DNA of 64,000 nt, taken from Tamarix chinensis. Lineage: Eukaryota; Streptophyta; Magnoliopsida; Caryophyllales; Tamaricaceae. The notes beneath the pieces are model-generated. The model was not told the DNA's origin. It did not search any database and saw only the letters and a program-made list of their open reading frames with translations. Positions 1 through 12,269 of the stretch are shown piece by piece (position 1 is the first letter of the stretch; every line of letters starts with the position of its first letter). The DNA is taken from NCBI GenBank assembly GCA_030549775.1, contig CM060181.1, positions 50,102,218-50,166,217 of the forward strand, written 5' to 3'. The translations under genes were made by a program, and so were the position numbers.

Positions 1-138
1 GTATATATACATATATGCATACACATAAAAAAATGGAAAATGAAAAGGAATTCCACTGTCTTCGGGGTTTGGACTAATATACACACACACACACTATAGC
101 ATGGGAGAAACTGGTATTAAATGGTGTGTGGTGTATAC

Positions 139-298
139 CAGCCAAATAAAACCACTAGTGGCATGGCAAGGATGCACTGATTTGACAAGAGTAGGCTTGT
201 GAGGGGTTTCGGCTTGGAGCTTGGAATCCAGCTGTCGTGCTTTCTCTACAGCGTATGTCCTTTCCTCATCGGAGGCGTATACACAGTTGGACAATTCC
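139..298 (-). CDS. B3 DNA-binding domain gene, partial exon
   Basis: The minus strand encodes an E-L-S-N-x-V-Y-A-S-D-E-E-R start, an alanine/glutamate-rich helix, then V-K-S-x-x-x-x-H-x-T-S-G-F. This is the layout of the plant B3 group typified by At3g19184/At5g42700, where the helix runs into the first strand of the B3 fold that contacts DNA. An acceptor AG lies just before 298 and a GT follows the Trp-Leu codons at 138-137, so this reads as an internal exon; the rest of the B3 domain would lie left of the window. One extra Ile codon interrupts the expected Gly-Phe-Trp-Leu, so the exon may already be decaying. Only one exon of the domain is visible. The family call rests on motif recognition, not a search. 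Confidence 0.6.
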
Positions 299-313
299 CT
301 AATTTACGGATCA

Positions 314-593
314 GTAGAACAAGCAACGATCGATATTATCCTTTGGAATTAAGAGTTGGTCGAGACATTCATCGATTCTAAATGCCAGACCTCGATATTT
401 GCCCTTGTTTTTTGTAAGGTATTTATCTACCTTCTGAGCATATAATAAAGAGGGGCAGGACTGCCGGCGAGCAGATTTCTAACGGCAAGCATTTTCTTCT
501 CTAGCACTGTATTTCTTGCCTTGCTCTTCTTCATCTGAGACGATTTCATGTGAAGCGAATTCGAGAGATGGAGGATATTGAGGTCCTCCATTC
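314..593 (-). pseudogene. downstream half of a split reading frame, probably same B3 gene
   Basis: On the minus strand a frame from 588 to 314 is open except for one TAG at 479-481. It is acidic near its start (a run of Asp/Glu after residues S-H-E-I-V-S) and then basic. It continues in frame with 5417-5342 once the Copia element and one copy of its CATTC target duplication are removed. Its position just upstream of the B3 exon suggests an earlier exon of that gene. The AAG/GTAGAT at about 426-418 could be a donor. The product of this part is not recognised. The TAG, and the lack of a clean splice to the B3 exon, point to a decayed gene or a mis-set exon boundary. Confidence 0.4.
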
Positions 594-848
594 AGATAAT
601 AATGTAAAAGGGAAATAGCTTTTCTTGCTTGCATTAATTAACAAAGAAATAAGCTTTTAAATAGGCAATAGAACAAACTGACTCAAGCTAAAATAATGGA
701 AAAGAAAGTGGGATCATGGCCCATGTTACTAAGCACACTACTAACACTTAGATAATACTAACTAGGATTCATAACCACTAACTTATTAATCCTAAATTAA
801 AGCAAAGTCAAACAACTTTGAAGCACTACCTCCACAAATTATCCAACA
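594..848 (-). repeat. Copia 3' LTR
   Basis: 255 bp, matching 5084-5341. On the minus strand it starts TGTTGGAT and ends ATTATCT. The usual TG...CA ends are replaced by TG...CT in both LTR copies. The outer boundary is fixed by the CATTC target duplication. Confidence 0.9.
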
Positions 849-896
849 TACTCCCTTGATTCAAAGTTGCATACTCCCATCTACAACCTGAAGTAC

Positions 897-2248
897 TCAT
901 TTCTTTGACGCAAGTGACTTCGTAAGAATATTAACAATTTGTTGATTTATAGTACAATACTTCACTGCAATATCTCCCTTTGCTACTAAGTCATGAATGA
1001 AGTATTGTCGAATGTCATTGTGCTTCGTATGACTGTGGAATACATCATTCTTTGTCAGATTGATTGCTAACATGTTGTCACAATATATCTCTGTCACTCC
1101 TTCTTGATCCTGGAGGAAGTCTGCTAGTAGCCTTCTTAACCATATAGCCTGACATGCTGCTAAAGTAATGGTTGGATACTCTGCTTTAGATGAGGATAAT
1201 GCTATTGTACTTTGTTTTTTTTATGACCAAGAGATAACACCGGATCCAAGAGTGAACACGTATCTTAAAGTGCTTTTTCTGTCATCAAGAGAACCTACCC
1301 AGTCGCTATCAGAATAGCCAACTAGCCTCATTTTATCAACTTTCTTGTACCAAATACCATATTCAGATGTACCTGCTATATAATGCAATATCCTCTTCAC
1401 AGCTCCAAGATGGTGTTTTGTAGGTTTATGCATAAACCTAGAAACTAGACCAACTGAATGTGCAATATCAGGTATAGTATGAGATAGGTAGTTTAAACCA
1501 CCTTCCATGATCCTGTACAGCCTTGCATTTGTTGTCCCTGTATCATCATTAGCTGAAATTTTCTCATTAAGATTCATAGGAGTGCAAGCAGGTGTACACC
1601 CCGTCAACTGAAATTTTTTTAGAAGATCTTCTGCAAATTTTCATTGGGAGAGGAAAATACCATCAGCTCCTTGTTTCACCTCTAACCCAAGAAAATAGTT
1701 CAATAAACCCATATTAGTCATATTAAACTTCTTCATCATATTAGACTTGAACTCGGAAACAATGGACTCATAAGACCATATATATATCATATCATCAACG
1801 TACAAACAAATCACTAAAAAATCAGCATCACCTTGCTTCTTCAGATATAGCGTAGACTCATTTTTACTCCTTTCAAAACCATTCTCCAGAAAATAAGAAT
1901 CAATTTTGCTATACGACACATGCGGGGCTTGTTTAAGGCCATACAATATGCCTTTCGTAACCTATAGACTTTGTTTTCCTCATCATGAACAACAAAGCCT
2001 TCGAGTTGAGCAACAAATACCTCCTCCTTCAGCTCTCCATTTAGGAAAGTAGATTTGACATTAAACTGAAAAATAGGCCAACCAAGTTGACTAGCTAAGG
2101 CAAGAAAGGTTGTCACCGTTTCAAAATGAGCCATGGGAGAAAACGTCTCATCATAGTCAACACCTTGCTCTTGTGCATAGCCTTTAGCCACCAACTGAGC
2201 CTTATGCTTTTGTACACTTCCATCAGCATGATACTTAGTACGGAACAC
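897..2248 (-). pseudogene. Copia reverse transcriptase-RNase H remnant
   Basis: Read right to left, the pieces are: RT N-terminal part (2248-1841, K-A-Q-L-V-A-K-G and F-x-V-K-S-x-F-L-N-G), then Y-G-L-K-Q-A-P and the Y-V-D-D catalytic box (1946-1641), then the RNase H region (1607-1221) ending in the C-D-N and T-K-H-x-D-I-R signatures (1097-897). Frame changes separate the pieces. The catalytic aspartate of RT motif A (normally D-V-K-S) is Asn here, codon 2060-2062, consistent with a G-to-A change. RT of this copy would be inactive even without the frameshifts. Confidence 0.9.
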
Positions 2249-2358
2249 CCATTTTAATCCGATTGCATTTTCCCTCCTGGAAGATCAACTAGCTCCCATG
2301 TGTTGTTCTTCTGAATGCATTTCATCTCTTCTGTCATTTCATCCTGCCAAACTTGTTC

Positions 2359-3960
2359 TTATGCAGCACCTTCATAGAATATGGGATCCGACACTGAGAG
2401 AGCAAAGTCATAGGTTTCATAAATCTCAAGTAGAGAACAAAACTTCTTACGAGATTCTGGTGTACTCTCTAGTGAAGACGGTGTAGAAGTGATGCTGGGT
2501 TGCAGGCTTGCTAGTGGAGTGTTGGTGTTGATTGGTGAGCTACTTCCTTCTCTTTGTGGTGTGTGGGGTACTACAGTAGGAACTACACCACCAAAGACTT
2601 CTACATTTTCAATGAAAGGAACCACCTGCCCTTCTTTGCTGGAACTCCAAGACCAACTACCAGACTCGTTAAACAAAACATCTCTACTTATAATAATTTT
2701 GCCACTAATTGGATTATATAACCTATAAGCTTTGGATTGTAAACTATAACAGACAAAAATACATTTTTTAGATTTTTTTTCAAGTTTATGATGAGATGAT
2801 TTTACCAAAGTATAGGCTATACAACCAAAAACTTTTAAGTGGCTTACCAAGGGCTTCAAATTATGCCATGCTTCATATGGAGTCTGATTTAGAACTGCCT
2901 TTGTGGGAGAGATGTTGCAAAGATACATGGTGGTAGCTACTGCTTCTGCCGAGAACTAATTTGGAAGTCCTCTTGCCTTCAACATGCTGCTGGCCATCTC
3001 TACTATGGTTCAATTCTTCCGTTCAGCAATGCCATTCTGCTCAGGGGTGTATGGAGCGGTGAGCTGCCTGTAGATTCCAAGTTCCTCACAAAAAGCATCA
3101 AAATCATTCGAACAAAATTCACCACCATTATCTGTGCGCAACTTCTTTATGCAACAACCTAATAGTTTCTCTACAAAGGCTCTGAACTTTTTGAACATTT
3201 CTAATGCTTCAAACTTAAATGATAAAAAGTAAACCCAACTCATTCGAGTATAATCATCAGTGAACAATAAAAAATAAAGACTCCCATTCAAGGACTTTGT
3301 CTTCATCGGCCCACACAAGTCAGCATGCACTAGCTCAAGACATTAAGAAGCTCTCCATGACTTTCTAATAAGAAATGGCTTTTTACTGTATTTCCCTAAG
3401 ACACAACCTTCACAAAACTCAAGTGCATTTATGGTTGGCAGCCCCAACACCATTTCTTTTTTACTCAACAATTTTAACCTATTAAGATGTAGGTGACCAT
3501 AACATAAATGCCATAGGTCAGAGTCACTACCTTCCTTAACAACAAGTGCTTTCTTTTCAACAATGGACACATCAATAGGGAGCATCTTATTTTTGACCAT
3601 AACAACATTTGCAATAGTTAGACCTGACTTCTTATCCCTAATAACACATTGACCTTCATCAAAAAACACTGCCAACCCACCATTCATCAATTGTTCTACA
3701 CTCAATAAATTATGAACTAAACTAGGTACAAATAAAACATCATACAACAATTTCTTTTTACCATTTCTAGTGCAAATAGAAATCGTACATTTCCCTTTGA
3801 CTTGAAATTTCTTATTATCACCAAGTCGAACTTTAGATTTTTGTGAGACGTCCAGGTTCTCAAACAGCGATCGAGAATTGGACATGTGGTTGGAACATCC
3901 ACTGTCAATGAACCAAACATCATGATCAGTTGTGTTGCTGGGAATACGCGCCATGAACAA
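2359..3960 (-). pseudogene. Copia protease-integrase remnant
   Basis: From 3960 leftwards: the protease site W-F-I-D-S-G-C-S-N-H, the GAG-pre-integrase zinc motif (H-x-x-x-x-H...C-x-x-C near 3350-3560), and then the integrase core with D in H-A-D-L-C-G-P, D in R-T-D-N-G-G-E-F and E in G-I-A-E-R-K-N (3330-3010). After a break the integrase C-terminal part follows (2928-2359), with the typical Y-E-A-W and V-F-G-C motifs. Stops near 3340 and 3000 separate the blocks. The three integrase acidic residues are kept. Confidence 0.9.
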
Positions 3961-4035
3961 TGTCTCTGATGTATCATATTTCTCAACAAAATGTGCCCTT
4001 GTCCCTTCATCTCTCTACTTTAACCAACATTCCGT

Positions 4036-4611
4036 TTATTTGTGGCCAAATTTTTTGCAATAGTGGCATTGAATTGAGCTCTTTTGGTTGAAATGTTGTT
4101 GCTCCAATGAACAACCATGTCCTCTACCACCACTACGACCACCGCGACCTCCGCCATAGTATCCACCTCTGTCATTCCCTCGACCACCAGAGAATTCTTT
4201 CTTCTCTTTAGGGGCTACTTCCTTCACTTGGAATGCCTTCTCTTTATTCTTTTCTTGCTTTTGATTCAACTTATCTTCATGATTTTGAAAAGAGCTCATC
4301 AAATCATCAAAAGAGTAAGTGGAGAGATTATGGGCCTCTTCAATTTCAGGAACAATAAGGTTAAATCGATCATTGAGAGTTCTTAATATCTTTTTCATCA
4401 CAGTTTGATCAGTTATCTTCTCTCTATAGGACCTCATTCTATTAAAAATGGAACTAGCCTTAGATAAATAATCTTGCACTGATTCGTTCTTTTCCATATT
4501 TAAATTTTCAAAATTAGAATGTAAGGCTTGGAGTTTTACCTCAATTACCTTTACCGAGCCCTGCAACTCTGTTTTTAGAGTTTTCCATGCCTCCTTTGAG
4601 GTTGTTGTCAA
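4036..4611 (-). pseudogene. Copia gag remnant with interrupted zinc knuckle
   Basis: 191 codons of the retrotransposon gag (UBN2) type: the W-K-T-L start region, a lysine/glutamate-rich middle, a glycine/arginine-rich stretch, then the start of a CCHC knuckle (C-H-Y-C-K-K-F-G-H-K). A TAA at 4036-4038 falls between the His and the last Cys of the knuckle; T-E-C-W follows in frame after it. Gag and pol of Copia elements are one frame, so this single stop uncouples pol. The frame is truncated at its start as well: no ATG upstream of 4611 in the same frame is convincing. Confidence 0.85.
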
Positions 4612-5071
4612 AGCAATTCTTGAGAAAAGAGCATCACTTATAGCTTGTTGAAGAAAAAAAGGGCTTTTGTATCTTTCTTCTTATTCTCCTTCAATTTCTA
4701 CTCATCTTTTTCTCTCTCATCGAACCCATCCTCAACATATTCCCATAGCTCTTGAGATTTGAAGAGGGTCTTCATTTTAATGGACCAAAACTCATATTTT
4801 TCCCCATCAAAAACTGGAAGTAGGGGCTGGGAAGAGGCAGAAATTCCATTGGCTGCCATGGGTCTCACTCAATTTGGGTTATTCCTCATTGTGGATCACT
4901 CGAAGGCTGAAGTAATTTATGAAAGAGTTGCGGCCTTGTTTCTCTTTCTCTCACTTACTTTACTCATTGTTTTCCAAGATGTAACTTGGTTGTTCTAATT
5001 TTTTCTTTTTTTTTAAGAGAGGAAAGCTGCGATGCTTTTTTTGGTGTTTTTCTCTCACAAAAAATAAAAGA

Positions 5072-5083
5072 GCTCTGATGCCA
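5072..5083 (-). other. Copia primer-binding site
   Basis: Minus strand TGGCATCAGAGC sits directly against the 5' LTR. It matches the initiator-Met tRNA 3' end complement TGGTATCAGAGC except at one base. Confidence 0.85.
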
Positions 5084-5341
5084 AGGTAATAATGTAAAAG
5101 GGAAATAGCTTTTCTTGCTGGCATTAATTAATAAGAAAATAAGCCTTTAAATAGGCAATAGAACAAACTGACTCAAGCTAAGACAATGGAAAAGAAAGTG
5201 GGATCATGGCCCACTTTACTAAGCACACTACTAACACTTAGATAATGCTAACTAGGATTCCTTACCACTAACTTATTAATCCTATATTAAAGCAAAGTCA
5301 AACAACAACTTTGAAGAACTACCTCCACTAATTATCCAACA
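5084..5341 (-). repeat. Copia 5' LTR
   Basis: 258 bp, about 93% identical to 594-848. Followed on the outer side by CATTC (5342-5346), identical to 589-593. Confidence 0.9.
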
Positions 5342-5417
5342 CATTCTCTTCTAGTTCTCCTCTATCCTCTTCAGCCAGCATTCCTAGTAAAATTCCTTTC
5401 CCATCCCCATGTCTATC
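5342..5417 (-). pseudogene. upstream half of the reading frame split by Copia
   Basis: Minus strand, open from just after a TAA at 5418-5420 and in frame with 588-314 across the insertion. It encodes an acidic segment (A-E-E-D-R-G-E-L-E-E-N). A CATAAG acceptor-like AG lies immediately upstream. The next frame over is also open here, so the true frame is not certain. Confidence 0.35.
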
Positions 5418-5430
5418 TTATGCTTTCTTT

Positions 5431-6961
5431 TTTCTCTCCTCTCTATCTATAATTTGAAAGACTCGGTTACTTATTGCTTCTCGAAGGCACTTGAATTGAT
5501 TGCTCGTTGTTGACTGGGGGACAGACAGTAAGAGATGTTACTTCGAAAGTGGAATTCAAAGACCAACAGCAACAGAAACTCCCCGCTTAAACCTTACTAT
5601 TTGAATTCCATTATTGGAACATTATGGGTAGTTTGGTAAATAGGAAGGAAAATTTAGGAATTAAGGAATAAAAATGAAATTGTATGAAACTCTATTTTAT
5701 TTGCAACCTTATTCCTAAAAATATATTTTTTGTCTTTTTAAAAAAAATGTACACAAATATATTTTATAATTTAAAATTTTATCCTTTTTTTTCTTGACTC
5801 TATTTTTTTATCTGTACAATACTGGTAAAATTAGAAGTAAAGAATTGAAAATAATTTGAGAATGATAAAATTTTTCTATTTTTGGCATATGAGAATAATT
5901 TAATAAATTTACTAAAATAATCTTATTTATTTTGTTTAATTATAGGTAAGTTTGGAGGATATTTTATTCATGTTAAAGTTTTAGTGGGATTAGTGGTTTC
6001 TCATTCTCATTCCCCATTTTATCCTCCGTCCTGCCAAATAAACATTGCAATTATAAAAATTAATTTCTAATTCTTATTTCTAAGTCTCAAATCCAAAAAA
6101 AATAAATTACCCTTTAGGAATAATCAACGTGTCATTGTTCTGCATAGCCAAAACCAATGGTCTCCTCTTAGCATTTATTCTCTAAAACATATTTTTTTAG
6201 GTTATCAAATCATATTATATTAATACCAATAAATACATATTAGATAAACTTAATAATTAATAATTTTGATTTTGATGTAATAATATAAAAATAATAGTTT
6301 AAAGATAATTAATACTTTTAATTATTTTAGCTATTTATGCTTTTTAATTCATTAGAAAATTTTAGATTGTTCTCCAAAGAAAAAGGAACAACACTGGAAT
6401 ATTATATAACTCAAAGAATCTCTAGAAATTTATATTATTTATATATACAGATTACTATAATCCAACTTATATATATATATGAGATATTAAAAAATTTAAC
6501 AACTTAGTAAATTAAGATTAAAAATCTTAATAAGATAATACTAAAGTAAAAAAGTAAATTTACAATATAAAATATTTAAATGAGATTATTTGAAACACAT
6601 GATACAAAATTGAAATTAAACCAATTTTTAATTTAGATTTTTTTTATTACCAAGAGGCATGTCCGATAATTTAAAAGTTAAATATCAATATGCCTTTTAG
6701 TTTTCAATAAAATATAAACATTTTGGGGTGATTCTCATTAAGATGTTAATATTTATTTCTACCTATAATCATTTTTATATGCTTTTTTTAAAAACAATAC
6801 TATGATTATACACTATAAAACTAAGTTGGGTTACCTCTTCCCCTACCCCTATAGCTTAAATGGCACATGGTCATACGCCAAGTTGGAGTACACAATTTTG
6901 AATCCCACCAATTCTCCTCTCCTTTAATCTATGTATTAATTCTAAAACTACTATTTTATAA
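5431..6961. other. AT-rich intergenic DNA, possible old MITE
   Basis: No gene seen. Between about 5625 and 6046 the ends resemble each other in inverted orientation (GGGTAGTTTGGTA at left, the complement of TTTATTTGGCAGG at right), as in Tourist/Harbinger-type MITEs. The match is weak and no clean target duplication was found. Confidence 0.3.
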
Positions 6962-7671
6962 TGTCCATATTTTTACTCCTAAAAATTTTCGTTTAAAATA
7001 ATAAATGTGTGAAAGAAAGCATACGAAACATGAAATGTTACAATCATAATATCATAAAATGGATGTACATCATCTATCTCATTATAGCTTCAGGACTAAA
7101 AACATGTCCAACAAAAACTAAACAAAATTCTCACAAATAAATTCGGTGGAAACCCTATAAAATTATTGTTGATAAATAAGTGGAAAAACCTGTGGGTTAT
7201 ACATGGATTTTCAAAATCTCAACCAATTATCTAAATATAAACATCATTTACAATACCAATTAAAATTACAATACAATAACTTAACTTCCAAAATATTTAC
7301 AAACAATTATAAAAGTCCTCAAGTGATAAAAACTCTGGATAGCTTTAATTCTCAACCCAGGTAAAAAATTACATTGGAACTCAAGCCAATGTACATGCAC
7401 ATAGAAATCTAAACAAGTGTAGAGTCAATTTGATGATGTAATGATTAAACAACCCAACTCATGGCATTAACATACACACGTAGATTCACATACATGACAT
7501 AACTGATAAAACATGAAATACATGCTCTCATATAAGATCATGAAAATAAGAGAAAAACATATGTAGAATAACAAGAATAATAGGAGAACATGTCCCAAGT
7601 TCAACGCATATCCTACAAAAAAACATATAAATCTTAACTAAGCATAAATTTACAGAAGAACATGTTGCTAT

Positions 7672-8138
7672 TATGGATGTAAACGAGACAGATTTTACCT
7701 GAAACCCAATGGATTTTATCCAACGGATACTTAAACAAATATGGATAAACAAATACGGATATAGATATAGAGGATGGAAAAAAATACTTGTCGGGTTTGG
7801 GTACAGATGCAGACATGGGATATCCATACCTGTACCCGTATCCATATCCATACCCGTTTATCCAATATATAATTACCCTTTTATCCTTAATTTAAAAATA
7901 AATATAGTATAAATTAAGGTTAAAATTATCATTTGGCTTAACTCTAGATGGGTTTATTCATTGGATGATAGATTTATTCTCTAGATAATATCCATTAATA
8001 AGTAAACAGATAATCCATCGGGTAATAGATATCCAACGGATATGGATATGGATGTGTTAGTGGATATAGATTTGGGTATAGATTTTCTTATTATGTACGG
8101 ATACGGGTATGGGTATACCTGCGCCGTTTACATCCCTA
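7672..8138. mobile_element. hAT-type MITE
   Basis: 467 bp with terminal inverted repeats: left TATGGATGTAAACG, right (reverse complement) TAGGGATGTAAACG. It is flanked by 8-bp target duplications GTTGCTAT (7664-7671) and GTTACTAT (8139-8146), one mismatch. Inside both arms are stacked GGATAT/GGGTAT/CCCGTATCC words that make it partly self-complementary. No transposase. The GGATGT(A/C)AACG end is typical of short non-autonomous hAT elements of plants. It lies within the 6962-16640 copy, so it is younger than that copy. Confidence 0.8.
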
Positions 8139-8491
8139 GTTACTATAGTAATATTATGCCATACAGGAGAATATCATGGAAGATAATGAAATTCATGAAT
8201 TGCAGGTGGATTTGCATTACACGTTCACACAAAATATCATAACATATTCACTTGCACACCACTATTCACTCTTGTTAATTCCATTTACATCATTAACTAA
8301 TTTTCATATAGTCATTCCACTAGTATTCATATAACCATTTATTAATCAATTCGACCAAAAGATATTACATCACACATACCGATTTACTTTATTACCCATT
8401 TTCTTGTATATGATATCACAATCCAATTTTTCATGTATTCATTATATTTCACAATATATAGCGGTTCACTTATATAACCAATTCCACTAAA

Positions 8492-8526
8492 ACTGTTGTG
8501 TGTGAGTGTGTGTGTGTGTGCGTGTA
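8492..8526. repeat. TG microsatellite
   Basis: An interrupted (TG)n run containing GA and GC variants. Confidence 0.85.
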
Positions 8527-11500
8527 ACACTACATTACTTTATTCATATAATTCCTTAGAACAAAGGCTACATGATACCCACGAAATAAGCTACTATACA
8601 GAGACGGATAACACCATATGAAATAACCATCAAAAGCACATAGACTCAAGACATCCACGAAAACTGCTTAGTAACCTAATTCCTATATAGGGCTTGTAAG
8701 TCACTTGTAAAGTAGAAAGATAGACCTCACTAACAGCACAAAGACCAATGGAAAATATGAAATACTCTACCGCAATGAGACAGATAGCACCATATGAAAT
8801 AAAAAGGAAGGCATATGTTGCACAACCCTACCTCGGAAGCCATCCCTAGGCTACACGAGGTGGACAATATACAACCACCAGCTATGGCCATAAAGATGAC
8901 CTATAGCACAATTCTCATAATTCATTTCCTTCACTTATCACTTGGATTATTCATACTTTATGTCCATATACTCTATCATATATAACACATCACAAATGTT
9001 CTTAACAACCATCACATATGATTACTAATAAAGAATTCAACCACTTGCATTTGTATTAACAAACGTGATAACAAAGAAAAAAAAAGATTATGGTACATTC
9101 ATATAGATTACATAGCATAACAACTTATAAAATACAACTACGAAGAATCATGATTCGTATATATGAATAACTACATGATATCACACTAGAAGATATGTAC
9201 AACATAAGAACACCAAGATAATCATATGACCGAGACACACAAACTACATGCCTTAATAACAAACCATAGCACACTCCTAGCATAACCAAAATATGGAATA
9301 GTACATATCAATACATAAGATTCTATTAACTATGAGTTTAAAAGGTTAGTATTCTAAGTTATTCTAGCACAAGAAGAAGAAAAACCCTAGCTTTCGGATT
9401 TAATAACAAGCCTCCCTATATCACCGTTGAAAATCATAAGACTAAGTTAGGGAAAACTAATTGAAACATAGAATAATAGAAAACAAGTAAATTTTATCAA
9501 GAACCACTTAATAAACTAGGATTTATGACGTAAAACGTCAAATTGATCAATTTTGGAGAATTTATCCAAAATGATAAGTTAGAAACTCAATTTAATTGAT
9601 TTTAAATCAAAAGGAATAATCAACTAAGTAGAAGAATCAAACACAACTCAATTTCAGAAACTATTAGAAAAAGGATTTTAAAGCTCCAAATACAAATTCG
9701 GACAAATCAAATAAATTAACCAAAATTAAAGGTGTTACAATGCAACTAAGGTCATTTCAAATAATTCTATAAAATCAATTTCAAAAGAAAAAACTATACA
9801 AATGACCAATTTCATAATAGCGTATGAAAGTTAGGGTTTAGGTCAAAAAATACATTTTGGTTAAATTTAATTAATTTATTTAAAGTGAAGGCTTAGAAAT
9901 ACAGTTAGACCTATTTTATAACATAATATATAATCACTTTATTAGAAGCAATAAAGGAAAGATCCAATTTAACATAATTAGGATTTTTGAGCTTGTAATA
10001 TAAATTCAATCAAATCTTACTAAAATATATGAATTGAAGGTTCGGAAATAAAATTAAACATATATAGGTATAAATTGTATAATCAATTTAATAAAATTAC
10101 TCATATATCGATCTAATTTAAATCCACAAGAGTTTCAACCGAAAAATTCATTTCTTATTGATTTCTCATAAAATTCCTAAATTGACACTTCAAACATGAA
10201 ATTAAATATATTTCAAAGTATATTATATAACCAATTTATCCAAAACAACTTAATTGAATAAATCTGAATATAATCGGGTTAAATATTTTAATTTTCACAA
10301 ATCAATCGCATACAATATAATGAACTAATCCAAATTACTCATACAACATATATGTACATAATTCAACAATCAATTTAGATTATCATATGCTAATTCATAG
10401 AAAATAAATCAAATTATAAGTTAGAGTTTGGATAATTTATACCAAACGAATTGCTGTGAGTTGGCGGAGATAGGGGATATTGGAGCTTTGTGTAATACCC
10501 AAAAAGTTACTATTGAAATTTTTTTATTTTATTTAAAAATCAGCGGAAGCAAAACTCGTAAATTTTGGGAATGTTACTGCCACACTTAATACCAGACCGA
10601 TTTCCTCCTACCGTTCTAGTACCAAGTGCTAAGGCTAAAAGAAACATAATATGATTTATACAAATTCAATTTAAAATAGAGTAGTGCACTGAATTCGTTA
10701 TAAAAGATATAAATCCACAATTAGTAGTTACAAGAGTAAAATCATTTACCAAGGAATTAAAAAGGTGGAAGAGAAACTCTAAAAGTTTTTCAGATAATCC
10801 TTACGATTGTACCCGATGCCCACTTGAATAGCACCTATAATAGACCTACAAGAGACACTGCCCATTGAATAGGCAGGAGCCCACAAATGGAACCCTTCAG
10901 TATTATGATACTGAGTAACCCTTTATACCAAACCAAAAGGCAAAAGTGCATGCAACACATCATGCATAAATAGTATAAACTGATAACATACGGACTAATA
11001 CATAAGGTAACACCACATACAATAATAAATGCATAACACAACATCCATGTACTTCGCAATTCCATCATATGCTGAAAGAGACAGGAACCAAGGCTAAACT
11101 TATATTATAACAATAGATCATGATGACTATAGTAACTCTTTTGATCTCAAGCCATTAATGAATATCATTATTCAATCACCATCTCTTGAATTATATCCAT
11201 GTGAGTGCGGAAACCCCACTATTATAGCCGGTGGACTGGAATATTCATCAGGGCAGATTGCACCTAGAGACTATTATTTGCTGATGGACCGGTCTCTAGG
11301 GTATAAGGCTCCTGGCTACTATTATTCGTTGGTGGACAGATTTGGCCCCGACTTACATGGTCTAACACTTTACATGATCAGTAATTTCCATTTAATTAGC
11401 ACAAAAAATCCATTTCTTTAACTTGATGGGGAGATCAAGATCCCGGAGATGCAAATGTACACTAGTCATACTGATGCATATAAGCTACTCAATACCCTTC

Positions 11501-12269
11501 AACCATCAACCCAAGGACGCAAAGGTACCCTAGTCGCACTAGTACATACAAGCTACACAATAGCCTGCTGACAAGGACACCTAATCCAGAAGTATGCATA
11601 CCCCTTAAATAAGTCCGTAGAGTTAGATAGAGTAAGATGTAGGGCCTGGTTGGGGCACTAAGGCACACCAACAAATACCAGAATAATCGTGGGCTAAACC
11701 ACGTATTTAAGGTAGTGACCCTTAAAGAGTCACTATTCCCAATCTTGAGGTCTTCCACTTTAATTATTAGTTTCTTAATTAAGGTGACAACGAGAAATAC
11801 AACCACCACATACTCATTCACTTCCATTTGTTTCTGTCATTATAAGATATTCCTTATTCATACAGTTATCCATGTTAACATAAAGAAACCACTAAGGCCA
11901 TCCATATATCATCCAATTCCAATTCAGGGTTTGGCTCTATCTATTCATATTCCATAAGAATTTACCACATCATGATCACTACACGGTCTTATAGTCTGCT
12001 CAATTCACATCAAAGGATCATGGCACACTTAACCCTAACATGCCCTTATTTCACACCCAACACACAATATCATGCATGATTAATGATTATGACACCTCTC
12101 TCATGAATATGAGATAAACACCATACCACACCCTTAGTTGTCCATCCAACCCTAGGCTATGTCATATTCTTGTGATACTCACTGACTTATCCAATCCCCT
12201 TTTTATTATTCAATGTTATTCATATCTGATTATGAAGACTTATTTAATCCATTGACAAGATATATGCAA

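Larger units (their letters stand above)
594..5341 (-). mobile_element. Copia LTR retrotransposon, degenerate
   Basis: A complete minus-strand element of 4748 bp. Its two LTRs, 594-848 and 5084-5341, differ at roughly 17 positions plus a 3-bp indel, about 93% identity counted by eye. It is flanked by the direct repeat CATTC at 589-593 and 5342-5346. The primer-binding site lies directly beside the 5' LTR and a short purine tract (reads AAGGGAGTA) beside the 3' LTR. Coding order is gag, protease, integrase, reverse transcriptase, RNase H, which is diagnostic of Copia. Every module is broken by stops or frameshifts, so the copy cannot make a full polyprotein. It sits inside a host reading frame. 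Confidence 0.93.

Noticed and set aside
11158..11421. 87-codon plus-strand frame with repeated Y-Y-x-L-x-D-R-S
   Set aside because: The repetition reflects the complement of the ATAATAGT-CCAGG repeat family, not a protein repeat.
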